A stretch of 64,000 nucleotides of DNA. Origin: an uncultured Collinsella sp. (GTDB lineage: Bacteria > Actinomycetota > Coriobacteriia > Coriobacteriales > Coriobacteriaceae). Positions 1 to 8,682 of this stretch are shown in pieces. The position numbers were made by a program, and so were the translations under genes. The notes beneath the pieces were generated by a model. That model was not told where the DNA came from. It did no database searches and saw only the letters and a list, made by a program, of their open reading frames with translations. How positions within the stretch are numbered: position 1 is the first letter of the stretch; every line of letters starts with the position of its first letter. The stretch spans positions 62,001-126,000 of the forward strand of contig UQPF01000006.1 of assembly GCA_900542905.1 (NCBI GenBank), given 5' to 3'.

Positions 1-2092
1 CTGGGGTTGGCGCTTTTGCCATGATGTCGCTGAAGTCGATGTCCTTGCCAACGCCCGAAAGGTCAATGTCCAGCCCGGACAAGTCAAGACCCGACAGGTC
101 CATACCGCCGGCAACACCCGAGAGCGCGGAGGTATCGAACGAGAACGCGCTCTTGAGCGCCGCCTCGTCCACACTGAACATGCTGCCCAGATCAACACCT
201 TGCTTGGCCTCGCCTTGCAGTTCGTCGAAGGTTTTGCCCGTAAAGACATCCGTCTCGGGGTGGGCAAGCTGCTCCTGCACAATCTGCGAATTTGCGGCGC
301 GCTCCATAAGCTGGCGAGTCAGCGCATGCGTGTAGGCAATGCCCGGGGACAACGCGCTCGCGTTGGCGGTCTCGTTGGGTCGCACCACGCCCACAATGTG
401 CACGTCGATACTGTCGGCAACCTTGGTGGCCATAAAGTCGGTGTCGCCAGACATATCGGTCCATATGCCGGTCTCTTCGTTTTTGCGATACGCATCGGCC
501 GGCGACAGCACCTTAAACGTCGTGGACAGCGCATCGTCGTAGGTAAATTCGGTGCCGGTCTCGGGCGTTTCGACCCCACCGTCAGCCGTCATAGCGCTGT
601 TTACCAGATCGTTGAGCTCATTGATATCCAGCGCGCCGATGCTGTAGAGCGTGTAGTCGCCCACCGTGCCACGACTCGAGAGCACCATTACGGCTTCGTT
701 AGCAGACGTGGGCCAGTGACCGGCGACGACATCGTACTGGCTGTCGAGCAGACTCTGGTCGTCAATCATCTCGTTAAAGACCGAGGTTCCCATGGATTCC
801 ATGCTCACCGTTGCCGCCGAGCTCGCGCCTCCGCTCATTGCCTCGGTCATAGCGTTGGGAACAAGCCGAACGGGCTTCTCATCGCCCTTACCCGCACGAT
901 AGACAACCGGCGTCACGCCGTAGCCGTACTGGATGGCGTTGACCTCTTTGTCGATACCGTCGCCACCGGCATCGAGCCATGCCTTAAAGCTCGTCATATC
1001 GTTGGACTTAACGCTCGCAAACATATCCTTTACGGCCGTGACCACAGGAATCTTATCGGTTCCCTTGGCCTTGCCGCCGGCACTGTCGTCGGACGAATCC
1101 ACGTTTTCAGGCGAGTCATCATCCGCAGCCCCCTGTCCGCCCATCATGGACGACAGGTCGTAATCCTGCTTGGAAATGGTGAGTGGGTAGCTCGAGAGCG
1201 TATCCTCCTCGACCTTTTTGATGTAGCCGTTTACGCCATTGGACAGCGCCAGAATCGCAGCGATACCGATAATGCCAATCGAGCCCGCAAAGGCCGTCAT
1301 GGCCGTACGGCCCTTCTTGGTCATGAGGTTTCGGGCAGAAAGCCCCAGCGCCGTCACAAAGCTCATCGAGGTTTTGCGCGTAGGCTTGGCCTCGCGGCGC
1401 GTGGCGTCAGCGACATCGAAAGGATCGGAATCGTCGGTGATCTTGCCGTCCGCCAGGTTGACGATGCGTGTGGCGTACTGGTACGCCAGCTCGGGATTGT
1501 GCGTGACCATGATGACCAGACGGTCGCGCGCAACTTCTTTGAGCAAATCCATAACCTGCACGGATGTCGTTGAATCCAAAGCGCCGGTCGGCTCGTCGGC
1601 AAGGACGATCTCAGGGTCATTGATCAGGGCGCGGGCAATGGCCACGCGCTGCATCTGCCCGCCCGATAGCTGGCTCGGGCGCTTGTTAACGTGCTCGCCC
1701 AAGCCAACCGCCTCGAGCGCCTCGCGCGCACGCTGGCGGCGCTCGGCATGCCCCACGCCCGTGAGCGTGAGTGCCAGCTCCACGTTTTCCAAAATGGTCT
1801 GATGCGGAATGAGGTTATAGCTCTGGAACACAAAGCCGATGCGGTTGTTGCGATAAGCATCCCAATCGCGATCGCGAAAGTCCTTGGTCGAAATGCCGTC
1901 GATTAACAGGTCGCCGGAATCGAAATGATCGAGCCCACCGATAACGTTGAGCATCGTAGTTTTGCCCGAGCCCGAGGGGCCCAGAATGGCCACGAACTCG
2001 TTATCGCGAAAAGACAGGCTTACGCTGTCGAGCGCCACCTGCGTAAACGACTGGGTAACGTACCTTTTGCAAATACCTTTGAGCTCTAACAT
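1..2092 (-). CDS. MacB-type ABC transporter, ATPase fused to permease (3' end outside window)
   Basis: An open frame runs from an ATG at 2092 (GGAGAGG nine bases upstream) off the left edge, giving 697 residues. Residues 1-235 are an ABC ATPase: Walker A GPSGSGKT at 38-45, an LSGGQ signature and a Walker B followed by DEPTGALD. A transmembrane segment near 260-280 (AGSIGIIGIAAILALSNG) then leads into a large extracytoplasmic domain. This order (ATPase, one helix, long external domain, with the remaining helices expected beyond the edge) is that of MacB/FtsX-type exporters, which act as mechanotransmission pumps on peptides, lipoproteins or antibiotics. The last 100 visible residues are rich in short Leu-Ser-Gly-Asp repeats (for example LSGLDLSGLDIDLSG), unusual for the family and perhaps a linker. 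Substrate is unknown. Confidence 0.9.
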   Translation of the reverse strand, partial: MLELKGICKRYVTQSFTQVALDSVSLSFRDNEFVAILGPSGSGKTTMLNVIGGLDHFDSGDLLIDGISTKDFRDRDWDAYRNNRIGFVFQSYNLIPHQTILENVELALTLTGVGHAERRQRAREALEAVGLGEHVNKRPSQLSGGQMQRVAIARALINDPEIVLADEPTGALDSTTSVQVMDLLKEVARDRLVIMVTHNPELAYQYATRIVNLADGKITDDSDPFDVADATRREAKPTRKTSMSFVTALGLSARNLMTKKGRTAMTAFAGSIGIIGIAAILALSNGVNGYIKKVEEDTLSSYPLTISKQDYDLSSMMGGQGAADDDSPENVDSSDDSAGGKAKGTDKIPVVTAVKDMFASVKSNDMTSFKAWLDAGGDGIDKEVNAIQYGYGVTPVVYRAGKGDEKPVRLVPNAMTEAMSGGASSAATVSMESMGTSVFNEMIDDQSLLDSQYDVVAGHWPTSANEAVMVLSSRGTVGDYTLYSIGALDINELNDLVNSAMTADGGVETPETGTEFTYDDALSTTFKVLSPADAYRKNEETGIWTDMSGDTDFMATKVADSIDVHIVGVVRPNETANASALSPGIAYTHALTRQLMERAANSQIVQEQLAHPETDVFTGKTFDELQGEAKQGVDLGSMFSVDEAALKSAFSFDTSALSGVAGGMDLSGLDLSGLDIDLSGVGKDIDFSDIMAKAPTP

Positions 2093-2238
2093 GGACGGCA
2101 ACCTCTCCTGCACAGGCACTCTGCCCGCTCTCACCCGCCGTTCGTATTCGACGCGTTTGTCCTACTCTATCCCCATTTTTTACCGACACCAGTGAGGAAT
2201 GTAGGGAACCGCATCAAAAAACGAACGGGACGGCGCCC

Positions 2239-2264
2239 AAAAAAGAGGCCCCAAGTGGGGCCTC
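2239..2264 (-). terminator. Rho-independent terminator of the TlpA/ferredoxin operon
   Basis: On the minus strand the perfect stem GAGGCCCC/GGGGCCTC (2245-2264, four-base loop) is followed by six T. It lies 80 bases past the stop of the TlpA-like gene and closes that operon. Confidence 0.85.
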
Positions 2265-2344
2265 TATATGGTGGAGATTATCTTGAAAGGCAGCAGACTA
2301 CTCCGCACAGCGGTGCACGATCATCGCCATGCTTTACGCGTTTT

Positions 2345-3316
2345 CTACTGCTCGCTATTCGCAATCGCCTGGTCGATAAGCTTGTCGAGCGCTGCGCGCT
2401 GCTCAGCGGAGCTGATGGCGCCCACGATGGGCTCCCCTACGATGTTGCCATTCTGATCGATGACATACGTCGTCGGGAACGAGAACAGATTTGACGTAAA
2501 CTTGCCGGCCTCGCTATCCGACTTGAACCAGATGTTCTTATATGTCACGCCCTTCTTGCTCAGCACGTCCTTGGCATCTGCAATCTCGCCCTTGTTGCCA
2601 TCGAGCGTAAAGGAATTGACGCCCACGACCTGGCCGCCCCTCTCGGCAAGCTCCTGATTCAGTTTCTCAAGATCGCCCAGCTCGCCCACGCACGGCTTGC
2701 AAGTGGTGAACCAGAAGTTCATGACGGTGACCTTGTTCTTAGAGAACAGCTCGTCGCTGCTCACGTCGTTGCCATCCAGGTCCTTGCCCGTAAAGCTGGG
2801 GAACTTCGTCGCCTCGTTCGAAGCATTGGCACCAGCCGTCATGCCAGCGGTCGAAGCGTCGACGCTCTCGCCTGAGCTCGGCGTGCTTCCACAGCCGGGG
2901 AACTCCTTCTCCAGGCTCTCGAGCTTGTCCTCGATCTCCTTGATCTGCTGCGCACCGGCCTTGAGCGTCTTAAGCTCATCCGCCGTGAACTCATCCTTGG
3001 CGCCGTCGATGGTCTTGAGCAGGAAATCGCCGTAATTGCTGCCGTCCTCAATCATTGCCGAGTCTTTATTTGCCGCATTGAATACCTTTTCCCACAGCGC
3101 GTTATCACTCGAAAAGATCTCGTTCTCCTTCTGCATGAGCTTCGCATACAGTTCGGCGGCCTCGTCGGCATTGGTCGGCTTCTGCGCAGTGAGTTCTGCG
3201 ATCTTAGGATCGGAGCTCGTAGATTCGCCCGCATTGCCACCGGGCGCCGAACATGCCACAAGGCACAAGGCCAATACCGGCACCATAAACAGGGCCGCAA
3301 TCTTAGAAAGCTTCAT
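2345..3316 (-). CDS. TlpA/ResA-like thioredoxin-fold lipoprotein
   Basis: A 323-residue lipoprotein. The ATG at 3316 is chosen over the one at 3322 because GGAGG lies seven bases before it and only one base before the other. The signal peptide ends in a lipobox (LVAC, Cys22). Residues 30-140 are a charged helical region of unknown role. From about 170 there is an AlkC/TSA-Redoxin domain with the active site CKPC (206-209) after NFWFTT and a cis-proline loop FPTTYV. Such proteins reduce or shuttle disulfides outside the membrane. It is the last gene of an operon with a membrane ferredoxin and a CxxC mini-protein, which suggests that cytoplasmic electrons are passed across the membrane to this lipoprotein. 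That link is inference. Confidence 0.88.
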   Translation of the reverse strand: MKLSKIAALFMVPVLALCLVACSAPGGNAGESTSSDPKIAELTAQKPTNADEAAELYAKLMQKENEIFSSDNALWEKVFNAANKDSAMIEDGSNYGDFLLKTIDGAKDEFTADELKTLKAGAQQIKEIEDKLESLEKEFPGCGSTPSSGESVDASTAGMTAGANASNEATKFPSFTGKDLDGNDVSSDELFSKNKVTVMNFWFTTCKPCVGELGDLEKLNQELAERGGQVVGVNSFTLDGNKGEIADAKDVLSKKGVTYKNIWFKSDSEAGKFTSNLFSFPTTYVIDQNGNIVGEPIVGAISSAEQRAALDKLIDQAIANSEQ

Positions 3317-3345
3317 GGTCATTCCTCCGTTTTGTCGAAGCTTGT

Positions 3346-4248
3346 TTACTTTTTATCGGCGGTCAAGGGGAGCTTTTCCGCCGACACATCCAGGCCATAG
3401 CGATAGCTGATGGCATCGACAGGACAGGCCCCGATGCACTTTCCGCACCGGATACATTCGGCATGATTGGGCGCGCGGACCACATCAACGTCCATCTGAC
3501 AAACCTTTGAGCACTTGCCGCACGAGACACATTTGCATGCATCGACCCGGATCCCCAGTAGGGATACCTTATTCATGAGCGCATAGAATGCGCCGAGTGG
3601 ACAAATCCATTTGCAGAAGGGGCGGTAGAACAAAACGCTCAGCACTACCACGGCAATGAGAACGGCAAGTTTCCAAGTAAAGAGATGTCCCAACGCAGAT
3701 CGAATGCCGGCATTGGCAATGGCCAGCGGAATGGCGCCCTCGAGCACGCCCTGCGGACAGATGTACTTACAAAAGAACGGGTCGCCCATGCCCACGTCGT
3801 TAACCACCAAGACGGGCAGCAGCACCACGGCAAACAGCAGCACGACGTACTTGATGTACGTGAGCGGCTTGAGCTTTTTCGTGGAGAACTTTTTGCCGGG
3901 AATCTTATGAAGCAGCTCCTGCAGCCAGCCAAACGGGCACAGAAAGCCGCATACAAAGCGTCCCAGCAGCACGCCGAGCAAAATGAGCGTACCGGTGACG
4001 TAGTAAGAAAAGTTGAACTTGGATGAACCTACCACCGACTGGAACGACCCGATGGGGCACGCACCCGATGCCGCGGGGCACGAATAGCAATTAAGTCCAG
4101 GTACGCAGACTGTTTTTCCCGCGCCCTGATAGATGCCGCCTTTGGCAAAGTTTGGCAGGTGAATGTTGGTGACCAGCGTCGCCGCCGCCTGAATGAATCC
4201 GCGAAATCGGACCAAAACATGCGACGCAGTGTTTTCTCTTTTATCCAA
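3346..4248 (-). CDS. Membrane-bound 4Fe-4S ferredoxin (NapH/CcoG-like)
   Basis: About 300 residues with several membrane helices (for example YYVTGTLILLGVLLGRFVCGFLCPFGW) and the paired CxxxCP motifs typical of NapH/YccM/CcoG polyferredoxins. Near the C-terminus are two 4Fe-4S motifs, CKCVSCGKCSKVC and CIRCGKCIGACP. The family moves electrons between quinone or soluble donors and exported acceptors. The start is uncertain: the frame is open to a TTG at 4320, but a TTG at 4248 gives a compact protein and overlaps the stop of the upstream CxxC mini-gene by eight bases, which suggests coupling. A TlpA-like lipoprotein follows 29 bases downstream. Confidence 0.85.
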   Translation of the reverse strand: MDKRENTASHVLVRFRGFIQAAATLVTNIHLPNFAKGGIYQGAGKTVCVPGLNCYSCPAASGACPIGSFQSVVGSSKFNFSYYVTGTLILLGVLLGRFVCGFLCPFGWLQELLHKIPGKKFSTKKLKPLTYIKYVVLLFAVVLLPVLVVNDVGMGDPFFCKYICPQGVLEGAIPLAIANAGIRSALGHLFTWKLAVLIAVVVLSVLFYRPFCKWICPLGAFYALMNKVSLLGIRVDACKCVSCGKCSKVCQMDVDVVRAPNHAECIRCGKCIGACPVDAISYRYGLDVSAEKLPLTADKK

Positions 4249-4390
4249 TTCCGATACACTCCAAGCACAGCCTAATCGCTTTGGCCAGCACGGCATCCGC
4301 CTCGCCACGCATAACACCAAAGCACACCATGGTAATTCCGACGATCAACAAAGCGACCTGTACCACGGGTTTTACCGCTTTGAACAACAC
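4241..4390 (-). CDS. CD1871A-family CxxC mini-protein (49 aa)
   Basis: This small frame reads from GTG at 4390 (GAAAGGAG five bases upstream) to TAA at 4241. It has one membrane helix (ALLIVGITMVCFGVMRG) and ends in RLCLECIGIG, the CxxC tail I recognise from the CD1871A family of about 50-residue membrane proteins found beside membrane ferredoxins. The family's role is not established; a redox partner function is likely from context. It begins the ferredoxin/TlpA operon and is divergent from the response regulator. Confidence 0.75.
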   Translation of the reverse strand: MLFKAVKPVVQVALLIVGITMVCFGVMRGEADAVLAKAIRLCLECIGIG

Positions 4391-4477
4391 AACCACTCCT
4401 TTCGTTACGCGACCATTGGACCATATCGACTATAAAATCCGTGTTAAGTGCGATTTGGAATGTGCAAGGAGACTGTT

Positions 4478-5152
4478 ATGCGTATTTTGATCGTCGAGGA
4501 CGAGCGGGCGCTGTGCGACGCAATCGCGCGCAGCTTGCGGAACTTGGCGTACAGCGTCGACTGCTGCCACGACGGACAGGAGGCGCTCGACCTGCTGGGC
4601 GTCGAAGTCTTTGACCTCGTGGTACTCGACCTCAACCTTCCCCGTATCGATGGCATGACCGTGCTCAGGGAACTTAGGAAAACCGACTGCGAGACCAAGG
4701 TACTGATTCTGTCCGCACGCGGCGAGGTCGCCGACAAGGTCGCCGGACTCGATGCCGGCGCCAACGATTACCTTACCAAGCCGTTTCATCTTGACGAGCT
4801 TGCGGCAAGGATCCGCAGCCTTACCCTCAGGCGCTTTGCACAAAGCGACATAGTATTAACCTGCGGAAAGCTCCGCTTTGACACCAAGGCGCGCATCGCT
4901 TCCGTGGACAGCGAGGCTTTATCTCTTACGCGCAAGGAAACGGGAATCTTGGAATACCTGATGCTTAATCAGGGGCGTCCGGTAAGTCAAGAGGAGCTTA
5001 TCGAGCACGTTTGGGATAGCAGCGTGAACAGCTTTAGCAACGCAATCCGCGTTCACATCTCGTCACTCCGCAAAAAGCTACGCATCGCTTTGGGGTACGA
5101 CCCGATTCGCAATCGGATTGGAGAGGGCTACGTTATGGAGGATAGCGAATGA
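4478..5152 (+). CDS. OmpR/PhoB-family response regulator
   Basis: A 224-residue protein starting at ATG 4478 (AAGGAG upstream); a more upstream start in the same frame lacks a ribosome site. The receiver domain has the acidic pocket VEDE, phospho-acceptor Asp51 (VLDLNLP) and the conserved lysine in LTKPF. A C-terminal winged helix (about 130-224) ends with the canonical RVHISSLRKKL and IGEGYVM. The gene overlaps its kinase by four bases (ATGA). It is divergent from the CxxC/ferredoxin/TlpA operon, which is its most likely target. Confidence 0.95.
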   Translation: MRILIVEDERALCDAIARSLRNLAYSVDCCHDGQEALDLLGVEVFDLVVLDLNLPRIDGMTVLRELRKTDCETKVLILSARGEVADKVAGLDAGANDYLTKPFHLDELAARIRSLTLRRFAQSDIVLTCGKLRFDTKARIASVDSEALSLTRKETGILEYLMLNQGRPVSQEELIEHVWDSSVNSFSNAIRVHISSLRKKLRIALGYDPIRNRIGEGYVMEDSE

Positions 5153-6288
5153 AAAGGTTTTCGCTGCAATGGCGCATAACGATTATGACGGCACTGCTCA
5201 CGTGTGCAGCATGCGTGCTGACAAACTGCCTGGTCGGCTATACGGGCATGCGCTACATGGATGCCATCGGCAGTGACATCTCGGCCCTTAACGCGACCGG
5301 CGAAGATTCGCCCCAGGCGTTCGACCCAACGAAAGCGACCCCCGATGACAAGGTCACGATCGTCGTAAACGACGCACAGGAGTCTTTTGGCACGACAACC
5401 TGGTACATCACGGCTGGAGTCACACTCCTTGGCGGCGCGCTGGCATACTTTGTGAGCGGCCGTGCACTCAAACCGCTACGGGCTTTTGCCGCCCAGGTAG
5501 AGCGCGTGCAGCCTGACAACCTAAGCGAAATCAGACTCAGTGAAGATGTGCCCACCGAGCTACAGCGATGCAGCGCCTCTTTCAACGACATGATCGCCCG
5601 TCTTGGCGAAGGGTTCTCTGCGCAGCGTCAGTTTACCGGCAACGCCGCACACGAGCTGCGCACCCCGCTCGCCCTTATGCAAGCACAGATTGAACTATTC
5701 ATCTCTGAGCACTCCGGTTTGCAACCCGAAACAGCCGAGCTGCTCGGCCTGCTACAAGAACAAACCGAGCGCATGTCTCGAATGACCAAGGTATTACTCG
5801 AGATGAGTGAGCTCCGCAGCGTTCCTTGCGAGGACGATGTTGAACTCGGTCCCTTGTCCGAAGAGGTCCTCACCGACCTTGCGCCACTTGCCGAAAATAA
5901 GGGCATAGCCCTCAATTGTGCTGGAGACGCTTTAGTAATCGGGAACGATGCGCTCCTCTATCGGCTGGTGTTCAACCTGGTCGAAAACGCCATCCGCTAT
6001 AGCCGCGCCGACTCGAGCGTTACCGTCTCCATCTGCGACAACGACAGCCACGTGTTCCTGCGAGTCGAGGACCAGGGCCCGGGAATACCCAAGCAGTACC
6101 GTGAGAGCATCTTCCAACCGTTCTTTCGCCTGGATAAATCCCGCAGCAGGGCATACGGCGGCGCAGGACTCGGGCTAGCGCTTGTTTGGGAGATTGCAGC
6201 GCTTCACGGTGGCACGGTAGAGGTCGAAGCAAATTCCGAGAACGGAACCGTGATGCTCGTGACCCTCTCAAAGGGGGCCACCACGTGA
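5149..6288 (+). CDS. Sensor histidine kinase
   Basis: A 379-residue kinase: membrane helix 1 at about 10-30, an external loop of roughly 55 residues, helix 2 at about 85-103, HAMP linker, then the dimerisation box NAAHELRTP with the phospho-accepting His168. The ATPase domain has an N box (LVENAIRYS), G1 (VEDQGPGIP), F box (FQPFFR) and G2 (GGAGLGLAL). It pairs with the upstream regulator through a four-base overlap. The short external loop suggests sensing of a small molecule or of membrane/redox state rather than a large ligand; that is inference. Confidence 0.95.
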   Translation: MKRFSLQWRITIMTALLTCAACVLTNCLVGYTGMRYMDAIGSDISALNATGEDSPQAFDPTKATPDDKVTIVVNDAQESFGTTTWYITAGVTLLGGALAYFVSGRALKPLRAFAAQVERVQPDNLSEIRLSEDVPTELQRCSASFNDMIARLGEGFSAQRQFTGNAAHELRTPLALMQAQIELFISEHSGLQPETAELLGLLQEQTERMSRMTKVLLEMSELRSVPCEDDVELGPLSEEVLTDLAPLAENKGIALNCAGDALVIGNDALLYRLVFNLVENAIRYSRADSSVTVSICDNDSHVFLRVEDQGPGIPKQYRESIFQPFFRLDKSRSRAYGGAGLGLALVWEIAALHGGTVEVEANSENGTVMLVTLSKGATT

Positions 6289-6297
6289 TCCGACTGT

Positions 6298-6723
6298 CCA
6301 GGAGTCCCACTCGACATTGTGAAACGCGTCCCAAAACTTGGACATGAGAAATGGGAGACAGTTCGCATCTATGCCGAGGACGAAGTCCTGGCGGGGATTC
6401 AGGATGCGCAGAGGAAGCTTGCGGCAGAAAACCCCGACAGAATCGTGACCGTCGGCGGCAACTGTATGGTGTCGCCTGCCCTCTTCGATTACCTGCACGG
6501 GAAATACGAGAACGTTGGAATCGTCTGGATCTATGCGCATCCGGATGTATCCACGCTGAATGATGGCTACCCCAACGCTCACGCCATGGTACTTGGCAGC
6601 CTTTTGGAACAGGGTGCACCGCAACTCGTTTCGCGGATGCGGCATCCGGTGTTTAAGCCGAGCGATGTCCTGCATGTCGGGCTACAGCAGCTCCACGACT
6701 ATCAGGAAGTTTGCTTAAACAAG
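6298..6723 (+). pseudogene. Arginase/agmatinase-family remnant
   Basis: Directly after the kinase stop, a frame reads CPGVPLDIVKRV and continues for about 140 residues recognisable as the N-terminal half of an arginase/formiminoglutamase-type ureohydrolase (VTVGGNCMVSPAL, IVWIYAHPDV, LHVGLQQLHDYQE). It has no start codon with a ribosome site, breaks after HDYQE, and lacks the whole second half. Two metal-ligand motifs are damaged: GGD has become GGN, and DAHPD has become YAHPD. It is therefore a decayed fragment, not an enzyme. Confidence 0.8.
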
Positions 6724-6734
6724 CATAGGTGTTG

Positions 6735-7066
6735 CGGTTTTAGCCGATGTCCTCATGGAGGAAAACGACATGCTGGGTCTGTCTGATTAAAGTCCAACAG
6801 TTTCCATGAGGCATCTAGCACGGTAAAAGCTAAAGACCCGGGAGACCCCAAACTGTCAACCATCTTTACGGGTGCAAGGGAAACGGGCAAGACAGCCCCC
6901 TCTCGCTCCCATCCGAAACGGCGCTTGAACACGGCTGGATTGCAGCGAATGTCTCCGCCATGCCCGGCATGCTCGAAGATATCATCGAGCACACAAAGGA
7001 GGCCGCAGGCCGTTACCTCTCGCAGCCCCATACACGCGTGAGCGGAGTTCAAGTTGGGCAGCGGGG
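6735..7066 (+). pseudogene. Decayed copy of the topoisomerase-A tail plus AAA ATPase 5' part
   Basis: Positions 6735-6789 encode VLMEENDMLGLSD-stop, matching the C-terminus of the ParC-like protein encoded at 19077-21317 (ALMKENDMPSLFD-stop); about 39 nucleotides agree with six mismatches. After roughly 30 unmatched bases, 6815-7066 matches codons 31-112 of the AAA ATPase gene at 21566, including the Walker A region and FTGA-R-TGK, with several indels that destroy the frame. Gene order and strand are as at the intact locus, but the intervening 5' part is missing. It is a relic duplication abutting the arginase remnant. Confidence 0.85.
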
Positions 7067-7315
7067 CGGTTTAGCGCGCCAATATAATCAAATCGTGCAC
7101 TTCCATAGCCTCTCGTCTACGTGGTGTACCGTCGTCTCCCCTTTTATCAGAGTTGGGCGATTTTCAGGCACCCGAGCTGAACTCAAATTGAACTCAACGA
7201 TGCCTTATCGGTCGAGGGCGTCCTAGCGAGAATATACAGAGGCGCACATTTCGCAGGGAACCTCCCATTCGTTATCATATCGGGATGCTGTCAAGGCAGC
7301 GTCAATGCGTTCGAC
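7067..7315. other. Intergenic sequence, no feature seen
   Basis: This stretch between the ATPase remnant and the hypothetical gene on the minus strand holds no convincing frame, stem or promoter. It may be further decayed material of the same relic, but it no longer aligns by eye with the intact ATPase gene. Confidence 0.5.
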
Positions 7316-7999
7316 CTACACCTTCTCGCTTTTCGAGGCCTCGTCTGCAGGACCATCGGAATCGATACGGAATCGATCGGCATACCATTCATCCGAAGCA
7401 ATCACCTTATGGAGCATCTGGAGATGCAGGTCGACATAGTGGCAGAACGCCTTGCCGCATTCCACGAGAGGCGCATTGTTTCTCTCGTTGGGCTCGGCTC
7501 CAAAATTAAACTCGACCTCATAGCCCTCCCCAGGCACACCCATGCTCGGCAGAATATCAATGGAGAAGTGGACGAATCCAGACGTCACCTTGTATACATC
7601 TTTTACCTTTGGATCGAACTTCTCGAGTAAGTCTTGAAGTCTTCCATCGGACATCTTCTCACCCGAGAAATCTTTCAGCTTGTTCACAGGCACACCTTGA
7701 AACACCTGCTTGAGAAAGTCATCCTGGTCTTCGGCGGCGAATAATGCGAATGTCCGCAGGCAGACTCCAACCTGTGCGCGGAGAAGCTGGGCGACGCAAA
7801 CAAGATTCCTCGACTCGAGCATGGAGATGAATCCGTCTATCAGTCTCATCGCATACTCAGAGGAGGATGCCAGATATAGATCCCATTGGGTAAAGTCGCC
7901 GTTCATGAAGGGAATCACTGCATTTCGCTCGGCGACTCTCAAGGCACTCAGGCTTTGTTCTATTTTCTCAGCTTCTTGTTTGAACTGTTCGCTATCCAA
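7316..7999 (-). CDS. Hypothetical protein (227 aa)
   Basis: A soluble, mainly helical protein starting at TTG 7999 after a GGGGG stretch; no ATG start is available. It has no signal peptide and no motif I recognise. The segment LRAQVGVCLRTFALFAAEDQDDFLKQVFQG and the later FVHFSIDILPS recall DUF5677-like or abortive-infection accessory proteins, which carry an arginine-rich helix and a C-terminal histidine, but the match is weak. It stands alone beside a remnant-rich region, consistent with accessory DNA. Confidence 0.6.
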   Translation of the reverse strand: MDSEQFKQEAEKIEQSLSALRVAERNAVIPFMNGDFTQWDLYLASSSEYAMRLIDGFISMLESRNLVCVAQLLRAQVGVCLRTFALFAAEDQDDFLKQVFQGVPVNKLKDFSGEKMSDGRLQDLLEKFDPKVKDVYKVTSGFVHFSIDILPSMGVPGEGYEVEFNFGAEPNERNNAPLVECGKAFCHYVDLHLQMLHKVIASDEWYADRFRIDSDGPADEASKSEKV

Positions 8000-8053
8000 A
8001 ATGCCCCCAAATGCCGGCTTCTCAACAAATCAAAAAAGCAAGAGAGACAGAGA

Positions 8054-8251
8054 TTAGGTTCCTGCTCCACTGAACCCACGCTTCCAGTCGAGACACTCCT
8101 CCTCGAAGATCTCCCCAGAGTCCCGCCTCTCGCGCCCCTCACGGAACTGTCCATATCAGTGTAGCCAATCCAAGCACAGCCCCACCGCACGGCCCAGTCG
8201 CTTCCGGTCCTGCGTGGCCCCGTGAAGGCGGAAGGGCGTGGTTGTCGTCAT
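8054..8251 (-). pseudogene. 65-codon frame with an internal TGA, unknown function
   Basis: An ATG at 8251 with a strong ribosome site (GAGGAGAAAGGA) opens a frame MTTTTPFRLHGATQDRKRL... that meets TGA at 8156-8158 (codon 32). It then continues in the same frame as YGQFREGRERRDSGEIFEEECL to TAA at 8054. The coding character on both sides suggests one short gene inactivated by a nonsense mutation. It is downstream of the PadR/DUF1700 operon on the same strand. I do not recognise the product. Confidence 0.4.
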
Positions 8252-8412
8252 CGCGTTCCTTTCTCCTCGTACCTTTTTGGGCATGCGTCACGGGCCCCCG
8301 CGCGGCGCTGAGAGCGAATCGGCGCAGGCTTGGGGCCAGTTGCGTAGAGGTTGAGGTTCGGGTTTCGCCGGCTTACGCAGCTTGGCGGGCAGAGCGCCCG
8401 GGCTCGCTGCGC

Positions 8413-8667
8413 CTAGGGCGCGGCGGGATCCGCGACGCCGGAGGTGTCGATCTCGCCCAGATTGGCGAGCTGCTCGATGAGGGGGAGGCCCATCGGGTCG
8501 TCCACCTCGACGCCGCCGAGCACGATGGTGCTGTCGCGTGTGTCTATATGGGTTGTGAACACGGCCGGGTCGAAACCCGAAGCGATAAAGCCAATGCCCG
8601 CGAGGACAACACCCGCGGCAACGAGCCCGCCCGCCACGGCGAGGTAGATCTTCTTCGCACTGGTCAT
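8413..8667 (-). CDS. Small membrane-anchored protein of the PadR/DUF1700 operon
   Basis: An 84-residue protein with one N-terminal helix (IYLAVAGGLVAAGVVLAGIGFIASG) and an acidic external tail. ATG 8667 is preferred because GGAG lies eight bases before it. The segment around VFTTHIDTRDSTIVLGG resembles the short pieces seen next to DUF1700/DUF4097 systems, where a larger beta-helical DUF4097 protein is usual. Here it may be a shortened form. It is 15 bases after the DUF1700 gene and surely co-transcribed. Confidence 0.7.
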   Translation of the reverse strand: MTSAKKIYLAVAGGLVAAGVVLAGIGFIASGFDPAVFTTHIDTRDSTIVLGGVEVDDPMGLPLIEQLANLGEIDTSGVADPAAP

Positions 8668-8682
8668 GGTACTCACTCCTTT

